Below, one piece after another: positions 23,057 through 32,067 of a stretch of 64,000 nucleotides of DNA. The DNA is from VXYL01 sp965199915 (lineage in GTDB: Bacteria; Pseudomonadota; Gammaproteobacteria; Pseudomonadales; Azotimanducaceae). The translations under genes were made by a program, and so were the position numbers. Numbering within the stretch: position 1 is the first letter of the stretch; every line of letters begins with the position of its first letter. The DNA lies in contig OZ241348.1 of assembly GCA_965199915.1 (NCBI GenBank), positions 4,216,001-4,280,000 on the forward strand. The letters are read 5' to 3'. The notes beneath the pieces are model-generated. The model saw only the letters and a program-made list of their open reading frames with translations, searched no databases and was not told the DNA's origin.

Positions 23057-25036
23057 GTGCGCCGACGCCGACGCGATCAAACCAACATCCGCGGGGCCTT
23101 GGACGTCCGTTGGAAGGACACCGAGGCCGAACGCGTCGCGTTCGCCACGCGCAGCCTCGTGGTGTTCGTGCTCATCGTCGCGCTGTTCGCCCTCCTGGTG
23201 GCGCGGATGATCTGGTTGATGGGGTTCCAACGCGGCGAACACCTGGCCCACTCCAAAGACAACAGCGTGCAGTTCGCGCCCCTGCCGCCATCGCGCGGCT
23301 TGATCTTCGACCGCCACGGCGAAATCCTGGCGCACAACCAACCGGTGTTCTCCCTGGCCATCGTGCCGGAGAGCGTCGCCGACATGGACGCGACGTTGGC
23401 CGACCTCGGACGCTTGGTGGAAATCACGGAGGCCGAGTTCGCCGCCTTTCGCCGGAAGTTGGCGCAAAGGCGGCGTCCCTTGGAGTCCATCCCCTTGAAG
23501 TTCAACATTTCCGCGGCGGAACGGGCGGCGGTGGAGGTAGACCGCCACCGTCTCGGCGGCGTGCGGATTCAACCGGAGATTCTGCGCCACTATCCCTATG
23601 GCGAGTTGATGGCGCACGCCGTTGGCTCGGTTCGCCGCATAAGCGACGAGGACAAGCAAGAACTGGATCCCAACCGCTATCGCGCCACGCGCTTCGTGGG
23701 CAAACGCGGCGTTGAGGCGTTCTACGAGGACGTCCTGCACGGCGAACCGGGGTTTCGCACCGTGGAAGTGGACGTGCGGGGCCGGGAGCGCCGGGAGCTT
23801 GGGCGGACGCGGCCAACGGCCGGCGGAAATCTCGTGTTGCACTTGGACGCGCACCTGCAGATAGCCACCGCCGCGGCGCTTGGTCAACGCCGGGGCGCGG
23901 TGGTCGCAATGGAACCGAAGGGCGGGATCTTGGCCATGGTCAGCCACCCGGGGTACGAGCCCAACCTGTTCGTCACCGGCATCGATCCCGACCACTACAA
24001 GGAACTGACATCGTCCCGGGACACGCCCCTGCTCAACCGCGCCACCCAAGGACGCTACGCTCCCGGGTCGACCTTCAAGCCGGTGGTGGCCCTCGCGGCG
24101 TTGGCAATGGGCTTGACGGACTGGGAGCGGATCATTGAAGACCGCGGCGAGTTCCGCATGGGCGGGCGCGTGCTGCGGGATTGGAACTGGCGGCCGGGCC
24201 ACGCCGGCGGCCAAGGGCTCGTCGATCTGCGGCGCGCCATTTACCGATCCTCGAACGTCTACTTCTACGAACTGGGAGCCAAGATGGCGGTCGACGCCCT
24301 GCCTTCTTTCGCCGCGCAGTTCGGCTACGGCCAAGCAACCGCGTTGGACGTGGCGGACGCCGACCCCGGCGTCCTGCCGGACAGCGATTGGAAGATCGGC
24401 AGCAAAGGGGAGATGTGGTATCCCGGCGACACCGTGAACATGGCCATCGGCCAAGGCGACTTGCTGGTGACGCCACTGCAGTTGGCCGCGGTGGCCGCCA
24501 CGATCGCCAACCGCGGCCTGTTCATGCCGCCGCGGATGCTCCGCTCGCACGACGGATCGTTGGCGCAAGCCGACGCCAACGGCGCGCGCTTGCCCGAACA
24601 ACCGCCGCGCCGGGTGGAAGGTCTCACGCCGGACGATTGGGAGCGGATGGTGGACGCCATGGAGGATGTTGTGCATCGGGGCGGGCAAGGCTACGGCAAC
24701 AACGGCACCGCTTGGGCCTACATCGGACGCAATCTCCCCTACCGCCTCGCCGGCAAGTCGGGCACCGCGCAGGTGGTGGAGGTTCCGCAAGGCCAGGTGT
24801 ACGACGAGGAGGCGCTGGACGAATACCACCGGAAGCACGCTTGGTTCATCGCCTTCGCACCGGCCGACGCGCCGCAGATCGCCGTTGCGGTGCTGGTGGA
24901 AAACGGCGGCGGCGGCAGTTCCGTGGCGGGACCAGTGGCGCGCGAGGTCATCGACGCTTATCTGTTGCCGCGACTCGCCGAACAGCCGCTCGCCGGCAGG
25001 ACGGCGCGCTCGCGCACCGGGCTGCGCAGGTCGTGA
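23057..25036 (+). CDS. mrdA: Peptidoglycan transpeptidase PBP2 (MrdA)
   Basis: 659 residues from GTG 23057. It is the class B penicillin-binding protein of the elongation complex, cross-linking lateral-wall peptidoglycan with RodA. There is a single N-terminal membrane anchor (about 33-52), a PBP dimer domain, then the transpeptidase domain with the SxxK nucleophile STFK (338-341), SSN (398-400) and KSGT (567-570). RGLIFDRHGEILAHN is typical of the dimer domain. The start is the first sensible GTG after rlmH (46-base gap); no strong ribosome-binding site is seen. It is followed by mrdB after 104 bases that hold a short direct repeat (cgagccaacac twice, near 25098-25127). Confidence 0.95.
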   Translation: MRRRRRDQTNIRGALDVRWKDTEAERVAFATRSLVVFVLIVALFALLVARMIWLMGFQRGEHLAHSKDNSVQFAPLPPSRGLIFDRHGEILAHNQPVFSLAIVPESVADMDATLADLGRLVEITEAEFAAFRRKLAQRRRPLESIPLKFNISAAERAAVEVDRHRLGGVRIQPEILRHYPYGELMAHAVGSVRRISDEDKQELDPNRYRATRFVGKRGVEAFYEDVLHGEPGFRTVEVDVRGRERRELGRTRPTAGGNLVLHLDAHLQIATAAALGQRRGAVVAMEPKGGILAMVSHPGYEPNLFVTGIDPDHYKELTSSRDTPLLNRATQGRYAPGSTFKPVVALAALAMGLTDWERIIEDRGEFRMGGRVLRDWNWRPGHAGGQGLVDLRRAIYRSSNVYFYELGAKMAVDALPSFAAQFGYGQATALDVADADPGVLPDSDWKIGSKGEMWYPGDTVNMAIGQGDLLVTPLQLAAVAATIANRGLFMPPRMLRSHDGSLAQADANGARLPEQPPRRVEGLTPDDWERMVDAMEDVVHRGGQGYGNNGTAWAYIGRNLPYRLAGKSGTAQVVEVPQGQVYDEEALDEYHRKHAWFIAFAPADAPQIAVAVLVENGGGGSSVAGPVAREVIDAYLLPRLAEQPLAGRTARSRTGLRRS

Positions 25037-25140
25037 CGCCAAGCCGCGACAAACGCCTCTAAGCGACCGTCCAAGATTCCGTAGCCTGATCCGCCCCTCG
25101 ACCGAGCCAACACGGCACCGAGCCAACACAGCGATCCACC

Positions 25141-26259
25141 GTGGCGAAAGACTACACGCGCTCCGCGCCTTGGACGGACCGCGCCAAGCGGTCCTTCCGC
25201 TTGCACCTCGACCCGTGGTTGTTGTTGGCCTTGGCCGGAGTCGCGGGCCTTGGCCTACTCGTGTTGCACAGCGCCGCGCGCAGCGACTTCGCTGTCTTGG
25301 AACGGCAAGCCGTGCGCTTGGCGGTTGGATTCGCCGCCATGGTCTGCGTGGCCCAAGTCTCGCCGCGCTTCTACCGGCGCTGGATGCCGCTCTTGTACTT
25401 GGTCGGCGTCGGCCTCTTGATCGTCGTCCTGTTCGGCGGCGCCATCGCGCACGGATCCCAGCGCTGGCTCGACCTGCCGGGACTGCCGCGGTTTCAGCCT
25501 TCGGAGGTTGTCAAGTTGGCCGTGCCGCTTGCCGTCGCGTGGTACTTGCACGACCGGCCGCACCCACCCAACTTGCGCGACGTGACGGTGGTGCTGGGGC
25601 TGGTCGGCTTGCCCGCGGGGCTCATCTTCATGCAGCCGGATCTCGGCACGGCGCTCATGGTGTGCGCCGGGGGACTCGGCGTCCTGCTGCTCGCCGGTGT
25701 TCGTTGGCCCTATCTCCTCGCCGCCGGCGCGACGGCCTTGGCTGCCGCGCCCTTGTTCTGGCTGTTCGCGATGCCGGACTACCAGAAGCGGCGCGTGTTG
25801 ACGCTGTTCAATCCCGAGGGCGATCCGCAAGGCGCCGGGTGGAACATCATCCAGTCGAAGACGGCGCTCGGCTCCGGCGGGTTCAGCGGCAAAGGTCTCT
25901 TCGAAGGGACGCAGAGCCAACTCGGATTCCTGCCGGCCAGCCGAACCGACTTCATCATCGCCGTGATCGGCGAGGAGCTCGGCCTCATCGGTGTGACCTT
26001 GACGTTGGCCTTGTACATCGTGGTCATCGCCAGAAGCCTCTTCATCGCCACCCAAGCGGAGGACACGTTCGCGCGTTTGGCGGCGGGCGGCCTCACCCTC
26101 GTTTTCTTCGCCTACGTTTTTGTTAATATCGCAATGGTGTCCGGGCTGCTGCCGGTGGTTGGCGTGCCTCTGCCCCTCGTGAGTTACGGTGGCACGGCGG
26201 CGATCACGGTGCTGCTGGGGTTTGGTATCGTCATGTCCGCGTATTCGCGACGACACTGA
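25141..26259 (+). CDS. mrdB: Peptidoglycan glycosyltransferase RodA (MrdB)
   Basis: 372 residues from GTG 25141. A SEDS-family membrane glycosyltransferase that polymerises lipid II in the rod complex with PBP2. About ten hydrophobic segments; the family motifs GSQRWLDLPGLPRFQPSEVVKL, IFMQPDLGTAL, GAGWNIIQSKTALGSGG and FIIAVIGEELG are present, the last containing the SEDS E-E-G region. GVPLPLVSYGGTA near the C-terminus is the signature closing motif. It directly follows mrdA, as expected. Confidence 0.95.
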   Translation: MAKDYTRSAPWTDRAKRSFRLHLDPWLLLALAGVAGLGLLVLHSAARSDFAVLERQAVRLAVGFAAMVCVAQVSPRFYRRWMPLLYLVGVGLLIVVLFGGAIAHGSQRWLDLPGLPRFQPSEVVKLAVPLAVAWYLHDRPHPPNLRDVTVVLGLVGLPAGLIFMQPDLGTALMVCAGGLGVLLLAGVRWPYLLAAGATALAAAPLFWLFAMPDYQKRRVLTLFNPEGDPQGAGWNIIQSKTALGSGGFSGKGLFEGTQSQLGFLPASRTDFIIAVIGEELGLIGVTLTLALYIVVIARSLFIATQAEDTFARLAAGGLTLVFFAYVFVNIAMVSGLLPVVGVPLPLVSYGGTAAITVLLGFGIVMSAYSRRH

Positions 26260-26375
26260 CGCTCGGCGGCGACGGCCCGGAAACCGGCGGGCGGCCGCAA
26301 CGGCCCGCAACCGAAGGCAAGGATGCCGTGCGAGGCGAACCCGCGTCGACGCACGCGACCGAAAAGGAGTTCGGG

Positions 26376-27374
26376 ATGAAGAGACTAGCTGGCGTCGCAT
26401 GGGCGCTTTGCGCGGGACTGGCTTCCGGTGCCGCGGGCGACTACGCCGCGCGGCCTGCCGTCGCCGAATACGTTGACGATCTGGTGGCTGCCCACGGCTT
26501 CGACCCCTATTGGCTGAAAGGCGTGTTCGCCACGGCGAGCAAGAACGACGATGTGCTCGCGCGGATCTCGAGGCCGGCGGAGAAGGCGCTCAAGTGGCAC
26601 CAATACCGCCACATCTTCCTCAAGGACGAGCGCATTCGGAGCGGCGCGCGGTTTTGGCGCGAACACGCCGGCGTGATCGACCGCGCCGCCCGCGAATTCG
26701 GCGTGCGCGGCGAGATCATCGTCGCCATCATCGGCGTCGAGACGTACTACGGGCGCAACAAAGGTTCCTTTCCAGTCATGGACGCGCTGGCCACGCTGGC
26801 GTTCGACTATCCTCGGCGGGCGAAGTTCTTCAAAGGCCAGCTCACCGAGTTCCTGCTCCTCGTGCGCGAAGAAGCGCACGATCCGTTCGCGTTCCAAGGC
26901 TCCTACGCCGGCGCCATGGGCTATGGACAGTTCATCCCTTCGAGCTACCGCGCTTTCGCGGTGGATTTCGATGGCGACGGCAAGCGCGACATTTGGCGCA
27001 ACATCACGGACGCGGTCGGCAGCGTGGCCAACTACTTCGCCCGCCACGGCTGGCGGGACGACGACGTGGTCGCCCTGCCCGTCGCGCCGGTCGACCCGGC
27101 CCTCGACGCGCTCGCCAACAACGGCTTGGAACTCCACCACACCGTGGGCGAATTGCGCCGGCGCGGCCTGGGCGGCACCGAAGGGTTGGCGGCCGACGCC
27201 AAGGCCGCCCTGTACCGAATGGAAAGTGCGGACGGCATCGAACATTGGCTCGGCCTGCACGACTTCCACGTGATCACCCGTTACAACCGCAGCGCCATGT
27301 ACGCGTTGGCCGTGTTGCAGCTGAGTGACGCGATCAAAGCGCTCGCGGTCCGCGAGGGCGCCGCGAAGCCATGA
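26376..27374 (+). CDS. mltB: Membrane-bound lytic murein transglycosylase B (MltB)
   Basis: 332 residues from ATG 26376 with AAGGAG just upstream (about 26362-26367). It cleaves the MurNAc-GlcNAc bond, forming 1,6-anhydro ends. Signal sequence MKRLAGVAWALCAGLASGAAG; no lipobox cysteine is obvious, so it may be soluble rather than lipid-anchored. GVETYYGRNKGSFPVMDALATLAFDYPRR contains the catalytic glutamate of family 3 lytic transglycosylases; YAGAMGYGQFIPSSYRAFAVDFDGDGKRDI is the conserved substrate-binding region. It overlaps rlpA by ATGA, indicating coupled translation. Confidence 0.93.
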   Translation: MKRLAGVAWALCAGLASGAAGDYAARPAVAEYVDDLVAAHGFDPYWLKGVFATASKNDDVLARISRPAEKALKWHQYRHIFLKDERIRSGARFWREHAGVIDRAAREFGVRGEIIVAIIGVETYYGRNKGSFPVMDALATLAFDYPRRAKFFKGQLTEFLLLVREEAHDPFAFQGSYAGAMGYGQFIPSSYRAFAVDFDGDGKRDIWRNITDAVGSVANYFARHGWRDDDVVALPVAPVDPALDALANNGLELHHTVGELRRRGLGGTEGLAADAKAALYRMESADGIEHWLGLHDFHVITRYNRSAMYALAVLQLSDAIKALAVREGAAKP

Positions 27375-28330
27375 AGCGGCGGCCGCGGCGACTCCTCGGA
27401 CTGGCCCGTTGCCCGCGGTCCGCGCCAAGCGTCGGGCGCATCGCCGCTCCCGCCGGCACGCGGATGGACGGTGAAGCCGCGGTGCGTTTGCGCGGCCAAG
27501 TCGCGGCCCGGCGGGGTTGGTTGTGGCCCAGCCGCGTGCCGTGGGTGCGCGGCGCGGGTTTGCTCGCCGCGGGAATGCTCGCCGCTTGCGCCAGCGCCCC
27601 GCCGACTTCCCAGGGGCAGCGGCCCGATGCGCCCCGTCCGCAACGCGACTCCGGACCGGCGAAGCCGCCGCCCCATCTTGCGGATCTGCCGGACCCGCCC
27701 TTGCGCGCCGTGACCAAGAGCAAGCGCGGCAACAGCTCCTACGTCGTGTTCGGCAAACGCTACGAGGTGCTGGCCAGCGCCGCCGGCTACCGCCGCGAAG
27801 GCAAGGCGTCTTGGTACGGCAAGAAGTTTCACGGGCGAACGACGTCCAGCGGCGAGGTCTACGACATGTACCAGCTCACCGCCGCCCATCGATCGCTGCC
27901 CATCCCGACTTATGTGCGCGTGACCAATCTGGACAACGGCCGGCGAACCATCGTGCGCGTGAACGACCGCGGACCGTTTCACCCGGACCGCATCATCGAC
28001 CTCTCCTACGCCGGCGCGGTGAAACTTGGCTTCCAAGACAAAGGCGTCGCCAATGTCCGCGTCGAGTCGGTGCTGCCGGCCGCTGCCGCCACCAGACCGA
28101 GCGGGCGCTTCTTCGTCTACGCCGGGCCGTTCCGCGACTGGCGCGGCGCGAACACCACGCACGCGGATGTGCGCGCCTTGGTGGCCGAGCCAACCAAGGT
28201 GGTGCGCCGCGACGGGACGCTGCGCGTGCGCGTGGGGCCGGTTGCGACCCGGCGCGACGCGGAGCGGTTGCGCGCCTTGCTCGCGTTCCAAAAGGCCCCC
28301 ATCCAACAACCGATCATCGTTGAGGAGTGA
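27371..28330 (+). CDS. rlpA: Septal-ring lytic transglycosylase RlpA family lipoprotein
   Basis: 319 residues from ATG 27371, overlapping the mltB stop. LLAAGMLAAC is a lipobox (cysteine about residue 73 from this start), so the mature protein is lipid-anchored; the long N-region suggests the true start may be the ATG at 27464. The double-psi beta-barrel is marked by GKASWYGKKFHGRTTSSGEVYDMYQLTAAH and VRVNDRGPFHPDRIIDLSYAGA, including the catalytic-type D and H positions of RlpA. The C-terminus (RFFVYAGPF..LRVRVGPVATRRDAERLRALL) is SPOR-like and would bind denuded septal glycan. Confidence 0.9.
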   Translation: MKRRPRRLLGLARCPRSAPSVGRIAAPAGTRMDGEAAVRLRGQVAARRGWLWPSRVPWVRGAGLLAAGMLAACASAPPTSQGQRPDAPRPQRDSGPAKPPPHLADLPDPPLRAVTKSKRGNSSYVVFGKRYEVLASAAGYRREGKASWYGKKFHGRTTSSGEVYDMYQLTAAHRSLPIPTYVRVTNLDNGRRTIVRVNDRGPFHPDRIIDLSYAGAVKLGFQDKGVANVRVESVLPAAAATRPSGRFFVYAGPFRDWRGANTTHADVRALVAEPTKVVRRDGTLRVRVGPVATRRDAERLRALLAFQKAPIQQPIIVEE

Positions 28331-28335
28331 GTCGC

Positions 28336-29553
28336 ATGAGCGCGCTGCGCATCGGGTTTGGCACTTTGGTTTTGGGCCTCGCCCCGCTCGGCGCGGCGGC
28401 GCCGAGTCTTGTCCCGGGCATCCCGCCCATCTCGTCCAAGAGCTTCATTCTGATGGACGCGGACACGCGGCATGTGATCGCCGAGCAGGACAGCAGCGCG
28501 CCGCTGCCGCCGGCAAGTCTGACGAAAATCATGACGAGCTATGTCGCCGCCAGCGAGATCGCCGCTGGTCGCGTGCGCTTGGATGATCAAGTGCCCATCA
28601 GCGTGAAGGCGTGGCGCACGGGCGGTTCCAAGACCTTTGTGCGCGAGGGCACCATGGTGCGCTTGGAGGATCTCCTGCGCGGCATCGTCATTCAATCCGG
28701 CAACGATGCCAGCGTCGCGTTGGCGGAGTTCCTCGGTGGCGACGAGGATGGCTTCGCGAACATGATGAACACCCACGCCGAGGAGCTTGGCCTCACGGCG
28801 TCGCAGTTCGTGAACGCCACCGGGTTGCCGGACGAGGGGCATTACTCGTCGGCGCGGGACATGGCCGTGCTCGCCGCCGAATTGATCCGCCGCTATCCGG
28901 AGCACTACGCGATGTACTCGGAGAGATCCTTCGAATACGGCGACATCAAGCAGCCGAATCGCAACCGTCTGCTGTGGCGCGACAAGACCGTGGACGGTGT
29001 GAAAACCGGCCTCACGGACGCCGCCGGCTACTGCCTGGTTGCCTCGGCGCTGCGCGACGGGACGCGCTTTGTGGTGACGACGATGGGCGCCGAGACGGAC
29101 AACGCCCGCTTTCGGGACGCGCAGAAACTGCTTGCTTACGCCTTCCGCTATTTCGAGAGCCAGCCGCTTTACGCCGCCGGCGAAGTGGTGACCAGACGCC
29201 CGGTGTGGTACGGCAAGGCCGAGGACGTCAGCGCCACCACAGCGGAGGCGGTGCGTGTCACCGTGCCGCGCGGTCGGCGCGAGGACCTGCAAGCCGTGAT
29301 CGACCTGCCGGCGGACATGGAGGCGCCGATCAGCGCGGGCGAGCAAATCGGTCTGGTGCGCGTGAGCTTGGATGGCGAGCCGTTGGCGGAGATTCCCTTG
29401 TTGGCGGATGCGGGCGTGGAGGAAGCGGGTGCGTTGGCCAAGATGGGAGATTGGTTCTATCTGTTGTTCCGGGACCTGCTCGGGCTGGCCGGCGACGACG
29501 CAACGCAAGCGGAAGAACGCGAAGAGGACAACGGCCCCGAGGAGCCGAGTTGA
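28336..29553 (+). CDS. dacA: D-alanyl-D-alanine carboxypeptidase DacA (PBP5/6 family)
   Basis: 405 residues from ATG 28336 with GAGGAG at 28322-28327; GTG 28327 overlaps the rlpA stop (GTGA) and is an alternative. It trims the terminal D-Ala from peptidoglycan pentapeptides in the periplasm. Signal peptide, then SLTK (61-64, nucleophile), SGN (121-123) and VKTG (222-225). The PBP5 C-terminal beta domain follows (GRREDLQAVIDLPADMEAPISAGEQIG). The C-terminus has the amphipathic-helix region DWFYLLFRDLLGL expected to attach it to the inner membrane, then an unusually long acidic tail (EEREEDNGPEEPS). Confidence 0.94.
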   Translation: MSALRIGFGTLVLGLAPLGAAAPSLVPGIPPISSKSFILMDADTRHVIAEQDSSAPLPPASLTKIMTSYVAASEIAAGRVRLDDQVPISVKAWRTGGSKTFVREGTMVRLEDLLRGIVIQSGNDASVALAEFLGGDEDGFANMMNTHAEELGLTASQFVNATGLPDEGHYSSARDMAVLAAELIRRYPEHYAMYSERSFEYGDIKQPNRNRLLWRDKTVDGVKTGLTDAAGYCLVASALRDGTRFVVTTMGAETDNARFRDAQKLLAYAFRYFESQPLYAAGEVVTRRPVWYGKAEDVSATTAEAVRVTVPRGRREDLQAVIDLPADMEAPISAGEQIGLVRVSLDGEPLAEIPLLADAGVEEAGALAKMGDWFYLLFRDLLGLAGDDATQAEEREEDNGPEEPS

Positions 29554-30221
29554 CCCGCGGCGAACGCGGCGCGCGCGCCCGCGAGATCCTCGTCCGCCAC
29601 CTCGGCGCGGACACCCGCTACGAGGACGTCTTCCGCGCCATGCGCGAGTTCACGGATGATCGCGACAGCGCCACGCGAGACGAGATCTGGCTCACCGAAC
29701 ACCTGCCGGTCTTCACCCAAGGACAGGCCGGCAAGGCCGAGTTCCTCCGCGCTTCCGGTGGCATCCCCGTGGTGCGGAGCGACCGCGGCGGCCAAATCAC
29801 CTACCACGGCCCCGGCCAGCTGGTGGCCTACTTGTTGTTCGACTTGCCACGCCGAGGGCTGACGGTGCGATCCTTGGTGTGCGGCATCGAAGCCGGTCTC
29901 ATCCGCGTGCTGGCGGATTACGGCGTCGTCGGCCACGCGAGACCGGACGCGCCCGGCGTTTATGTCGGCAACGACAAGATCGCCGCCTTGGGTCTGCGGG
30001 TGCGGCGCGGACGCAGCTACCACGGCCTCAGCCTCAACGTGGACATGGACTTGGCGCCCTACGCCGGCATCGTGCCCTGCGGTTTGGCGGGCGTCGGCGT
30101 GACCACGTTGGCCGCCATCGCCGGTCCGTGTACGGTCGCCGAAGTGACGCCGCGCGTGGTGCGGGCCTTGGCGGAGGAATACGGCGGCGAAGTCGTTGCG
30201 CGCCAACGCATGAGCGCGTGA
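29550..30221 (+). CDS. lipB: Octanoyl-ACP:protein N-octanoyltransferase LipB
   Basis: 223 residues from TTG 29550, overlapping the dacA stop as TTGA, with GAGGAG seven bases upstream. It transfers octanoate from ACP to lipoyl domains, the first step of lipoate assembly. Family motifs: HLPVFTQGQAGKAEFL, RGGQITYHGPGQLVAYLLFDL, KIAALGLRVRRGRSYHGLSLNV with the catalytic lysine, and PCGLAGVGVTTL with the catalytic cysteine. In many gammaproteobacteria lipA comes next; here it is replaced by an unrelated AAA ATPase, so lipoyl synthase must lie elsewhere. Confidence 0.93.
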   Translation: MTRGERGARAREILVRHLGADTRYEDVFRAMREFTDDRDSATRDEIWLTEHLPVFTQGQAGKAEFLRASGGIPVVRSDRGGQITYHGPGQLVAYLLFDLPRRGLTVRSLVCGIEAGLIRVLADYGVVGHARPDAPGVYVGNDKIAALGLRVRRGRSYHGLSLNVDMDLAPYAGIVPCGLAGVGVTTLAAIAGPCTVAEVTPRVVRALAEEYGGEVVARQRMSA

Positions 30222-30267
30222 CCGTTGCTTGTGTTCCGCGTCGTTCCGCCAACTCGCCGCCACGCCC

Positions 30268-30273
30268 TATAAT
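30268..30273 (+). promoter_or_regulatory. TATAAT, candidate -10 box for the AAA ATPase gene
   Basis: A perfect TATAAT about 55 bases upstream of GTG 30329, in an otherwise GC-rich gap. No convincing -35 hexamer is seen 16-18 bases upstream. Confidence 0.35.
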
Positions 30274-30328
30274 CACCCCAAGAAGACGAGCGGGTGGCGG
30301 TCAGCGTCCGCAAACCGGAGAGTGCGCG

Positions 30329-31522
30329 GTGAGTGCGGTGGTTGGGAACACGTTGCTTGGCACCGAGTGCAACGCGCCGCCGCATTTCGCGGGGCGCGGC
30401 GACGAGTTGGCCAAGCTCTCCGCCTATGCCGAATACGTCTTCCAGAAGGCCGACCCCAGTGGCGGCATCGCTTTGATCGATGGCGTGCCCGGTTCGGGCA
30501 AGACGCAACTGCTGCGCAGGTTCGTCGAACGCCAGCAAGCCGACCAAAGCGGGGTGTTGACGATTGCCATGACCACCGCCGACATTCCCGTGGATGGCAA
30601 GAGCTTGATGTTCCTCATCGCTTCGGCCATGCCGGTGGGCGAACGCAAGGCGTTGGGGATCGTCGGCGAGTCCAGACGCGCCAAATCTCTATCTCTAGCG
30701 GGCGTCGGCAAGTTCGATTGGGACAATCCCGTCGTGCCCGACCTCCCGATCACCGAGATGCTGCGGTTGAGCAAAGACACCGGATGGTGGGAAGACCAGA
30801 CGATGATTGTGAGCATCGACGAAATCCAAACGATCGAACCACCGGCGCGCCGGATGCTGCGGGTGCTGCACGAGGGACTGCACGGTTGCCCGATCATGGT
30901 GGTGTGCGCCGGGTTGCCCCACTCGATGCGGGTGCTTGCGGACTCGAACGACGATCCGCACACCATCTCCCGTTGCGCGCTGCACCTGCGCCTCGGCCTG
31001 CTGAGCCCGGGTGAAGCGCGGGAGGCCATCGTGCGCGGGCTTGCGAATCTTCGCATCGCCTGCGCGCACGATGTGGGCGAGAAACTCGCCGCCGCGTCGA
31101 AGGGGTTTCCTCAGCATGTACACGGCTACATCGCGGGGGCGGTGGCAGCCCGCGACGCGAACGGAACACCGACCAACAGGTTCCTTGACGCGGCGTTGGC
31201 GCACGGCAACCGGATTCGCAGCCAATACTACGAGTCCCGGCTTTCCGCCATGCGCGTCCCCAAAGGCATCGCGTACTTCTTGGCGGCCGCAATGGACGAT
31301 GGCGGCACGGAGCAGCCGCGGTATCTGCATGAGGTCGTGAACGCGCTGGAGGAACTTCCCGCAGCCTACAATCCCGCCGGCTTGTCGCCGATGCAGGTGG
31401 TCGACGCGACGGTGGAGGCCGGCGTGCTCGTCGAACACGCCGGGCGCTACTCCTTTGGCATCCCGTCGTTCCACCAGCATGCGCTCGTGGCGTACCGGAC
31501 GATGACGGGCGGCGGGAGGTGA
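30329..31522 (+). CDS. AAA ATPase, ORC/AAA_16-like, function unknown
   Basis: 397 residues from GTG 30329. HFAGRGDELAKL at the N-terminus and the P-loop IDGVPGSGKTQLLR (about 49-62) are typical of AAA_16/ORC-like ATPases; Walker B is TMIVSIDEIQTIE, followed by a sensor-1-like MVVCAGLP. The C-terminal third (PKGIAYFLAAAMDDGG...VVDATVEAGVLVEHAGRYSFGIPSFHQHAL) looks like a winged helix. Stand-alone ATPases of this form occur in mobile elements and defence loci; here no partner is visible. It is unrelated in sequence to the AAA/PD-(D/E)XK pair. A TATAAT lies upstream, so it probably has its own promoter. Confidence 0.85.
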   Translation: MSAVVGNTLLGTECNAPPHFAGRGDELAKLSAYAEYVFQKADPSGGIALIDGVPGSGKTQLLRRFVERQQADQSGVLTIAMTTADIPVDGKSLMFLIASAMPVGERKALGIVGESRRAKSLSLAGVGKFDWDNPVVPDLPITEMLRLSKDTGWWEDQTMIVSIDEIQTIEPPARRMLRVLHEGLHGCPIMVVCAGLPHSMRVLADSNDDPHTISRCALHLRLGLLSPGEAREAIVRGLANLRIACAHDVGEKLAAASKGFPQHVHGYIAGAVAARDANGTPTNRFLDAALAHGNRIRSQYYESRLSAMRVPKGIAYFLAAAMDDGGTEQPRYLHEVVNALEELPAAYNPAGLSPMQVVDATVEAGVLVEHAGRYSFGIPSFHQHALVAYRTMTGGGR

Positions 31523-31646
31523 GACGGCGCCAGCGGGCGCTTGCCGATCACTTCGTCCCCGACATTGGCGTCCCCAAACGCCGCCACTGCGTCGTCGTGG
31601 TAAGTTACCCGATTCCTCTTCGTTGACATCGTTGCTAGAGACCGCC

Positions 31647-32063
31647 GTGGCCTACACCAAACCCATTCCCCCGCGGGGACAACACACCACGCCGTTTTGG
31701 GAGGGCGCGAAAGAGGGCAAGCTCATGCTGCCCCGCTGCCGCGACTGCAACCGCGTGCACTGGTATCCGCGTTTCATTTGCCCGTTCTGCCATTCCACGA
31801 ATTTGGAGTGGATCGAAGGCAGCGGCAAAGGGCGCGTTCACACCTTCGCCGTGCAGCACCGGGCCTTCGGCGGCTGGGCCGAGGAGGTGCCCTACGTCAC
31901 CGCCTTCATCGACTTGGACGAAGGCGACCGCATGATGACCGTGCTGCGCGGCGTGGACGCCGCCAAGCCGGAGGAAATCAAAATCGGCGCCCGCGTGGCG
32001 GTGGAGTTCGAGCAGGCGAACGACGACACCTTCATCCCGTTCTGGCGCGTGGTGGAGGAGTAG
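31647..32063 (+). CDS. DUF35/OB-fold Zn-ribbon acyl-CoA-binding protein
   Basis: 138 residues from GTG 31647 (a TTG at 31623 would add eight). PFWEGAKEGKLMLPRC begins the DUF35 N-terminal helix and rubredoxin-like zinc ribbon, whose ligands are C31, C34, C45 and C48 (CRDC and CPFC); the rest is the OB fold with VPYVTAFIDLDEGDRMMTVL. In this family the protein partners a thiolase and binds acyl-CoA, typically in beta-oxidation of sterols or branched acids. It is four bases from the thiolase start and must be co-transcribed with it. No promoter is evident in the 124-base gap upstream. Confidence 0.9.
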   Translation: MAYTKPIPPRGQHTTPFWEGAKEGKLMLPRCRDCNRVHWYPRFICPFCHSTNLEWIEGSGKGRVHTFAVQHRAFGGWAEEVPYVTAFIDLDEGDRMMTVLRGVDAAKPEEIKIGARVAVEFEQANDDTFIPFWRVVEE

Positions 32064-32067
32064 ACCC

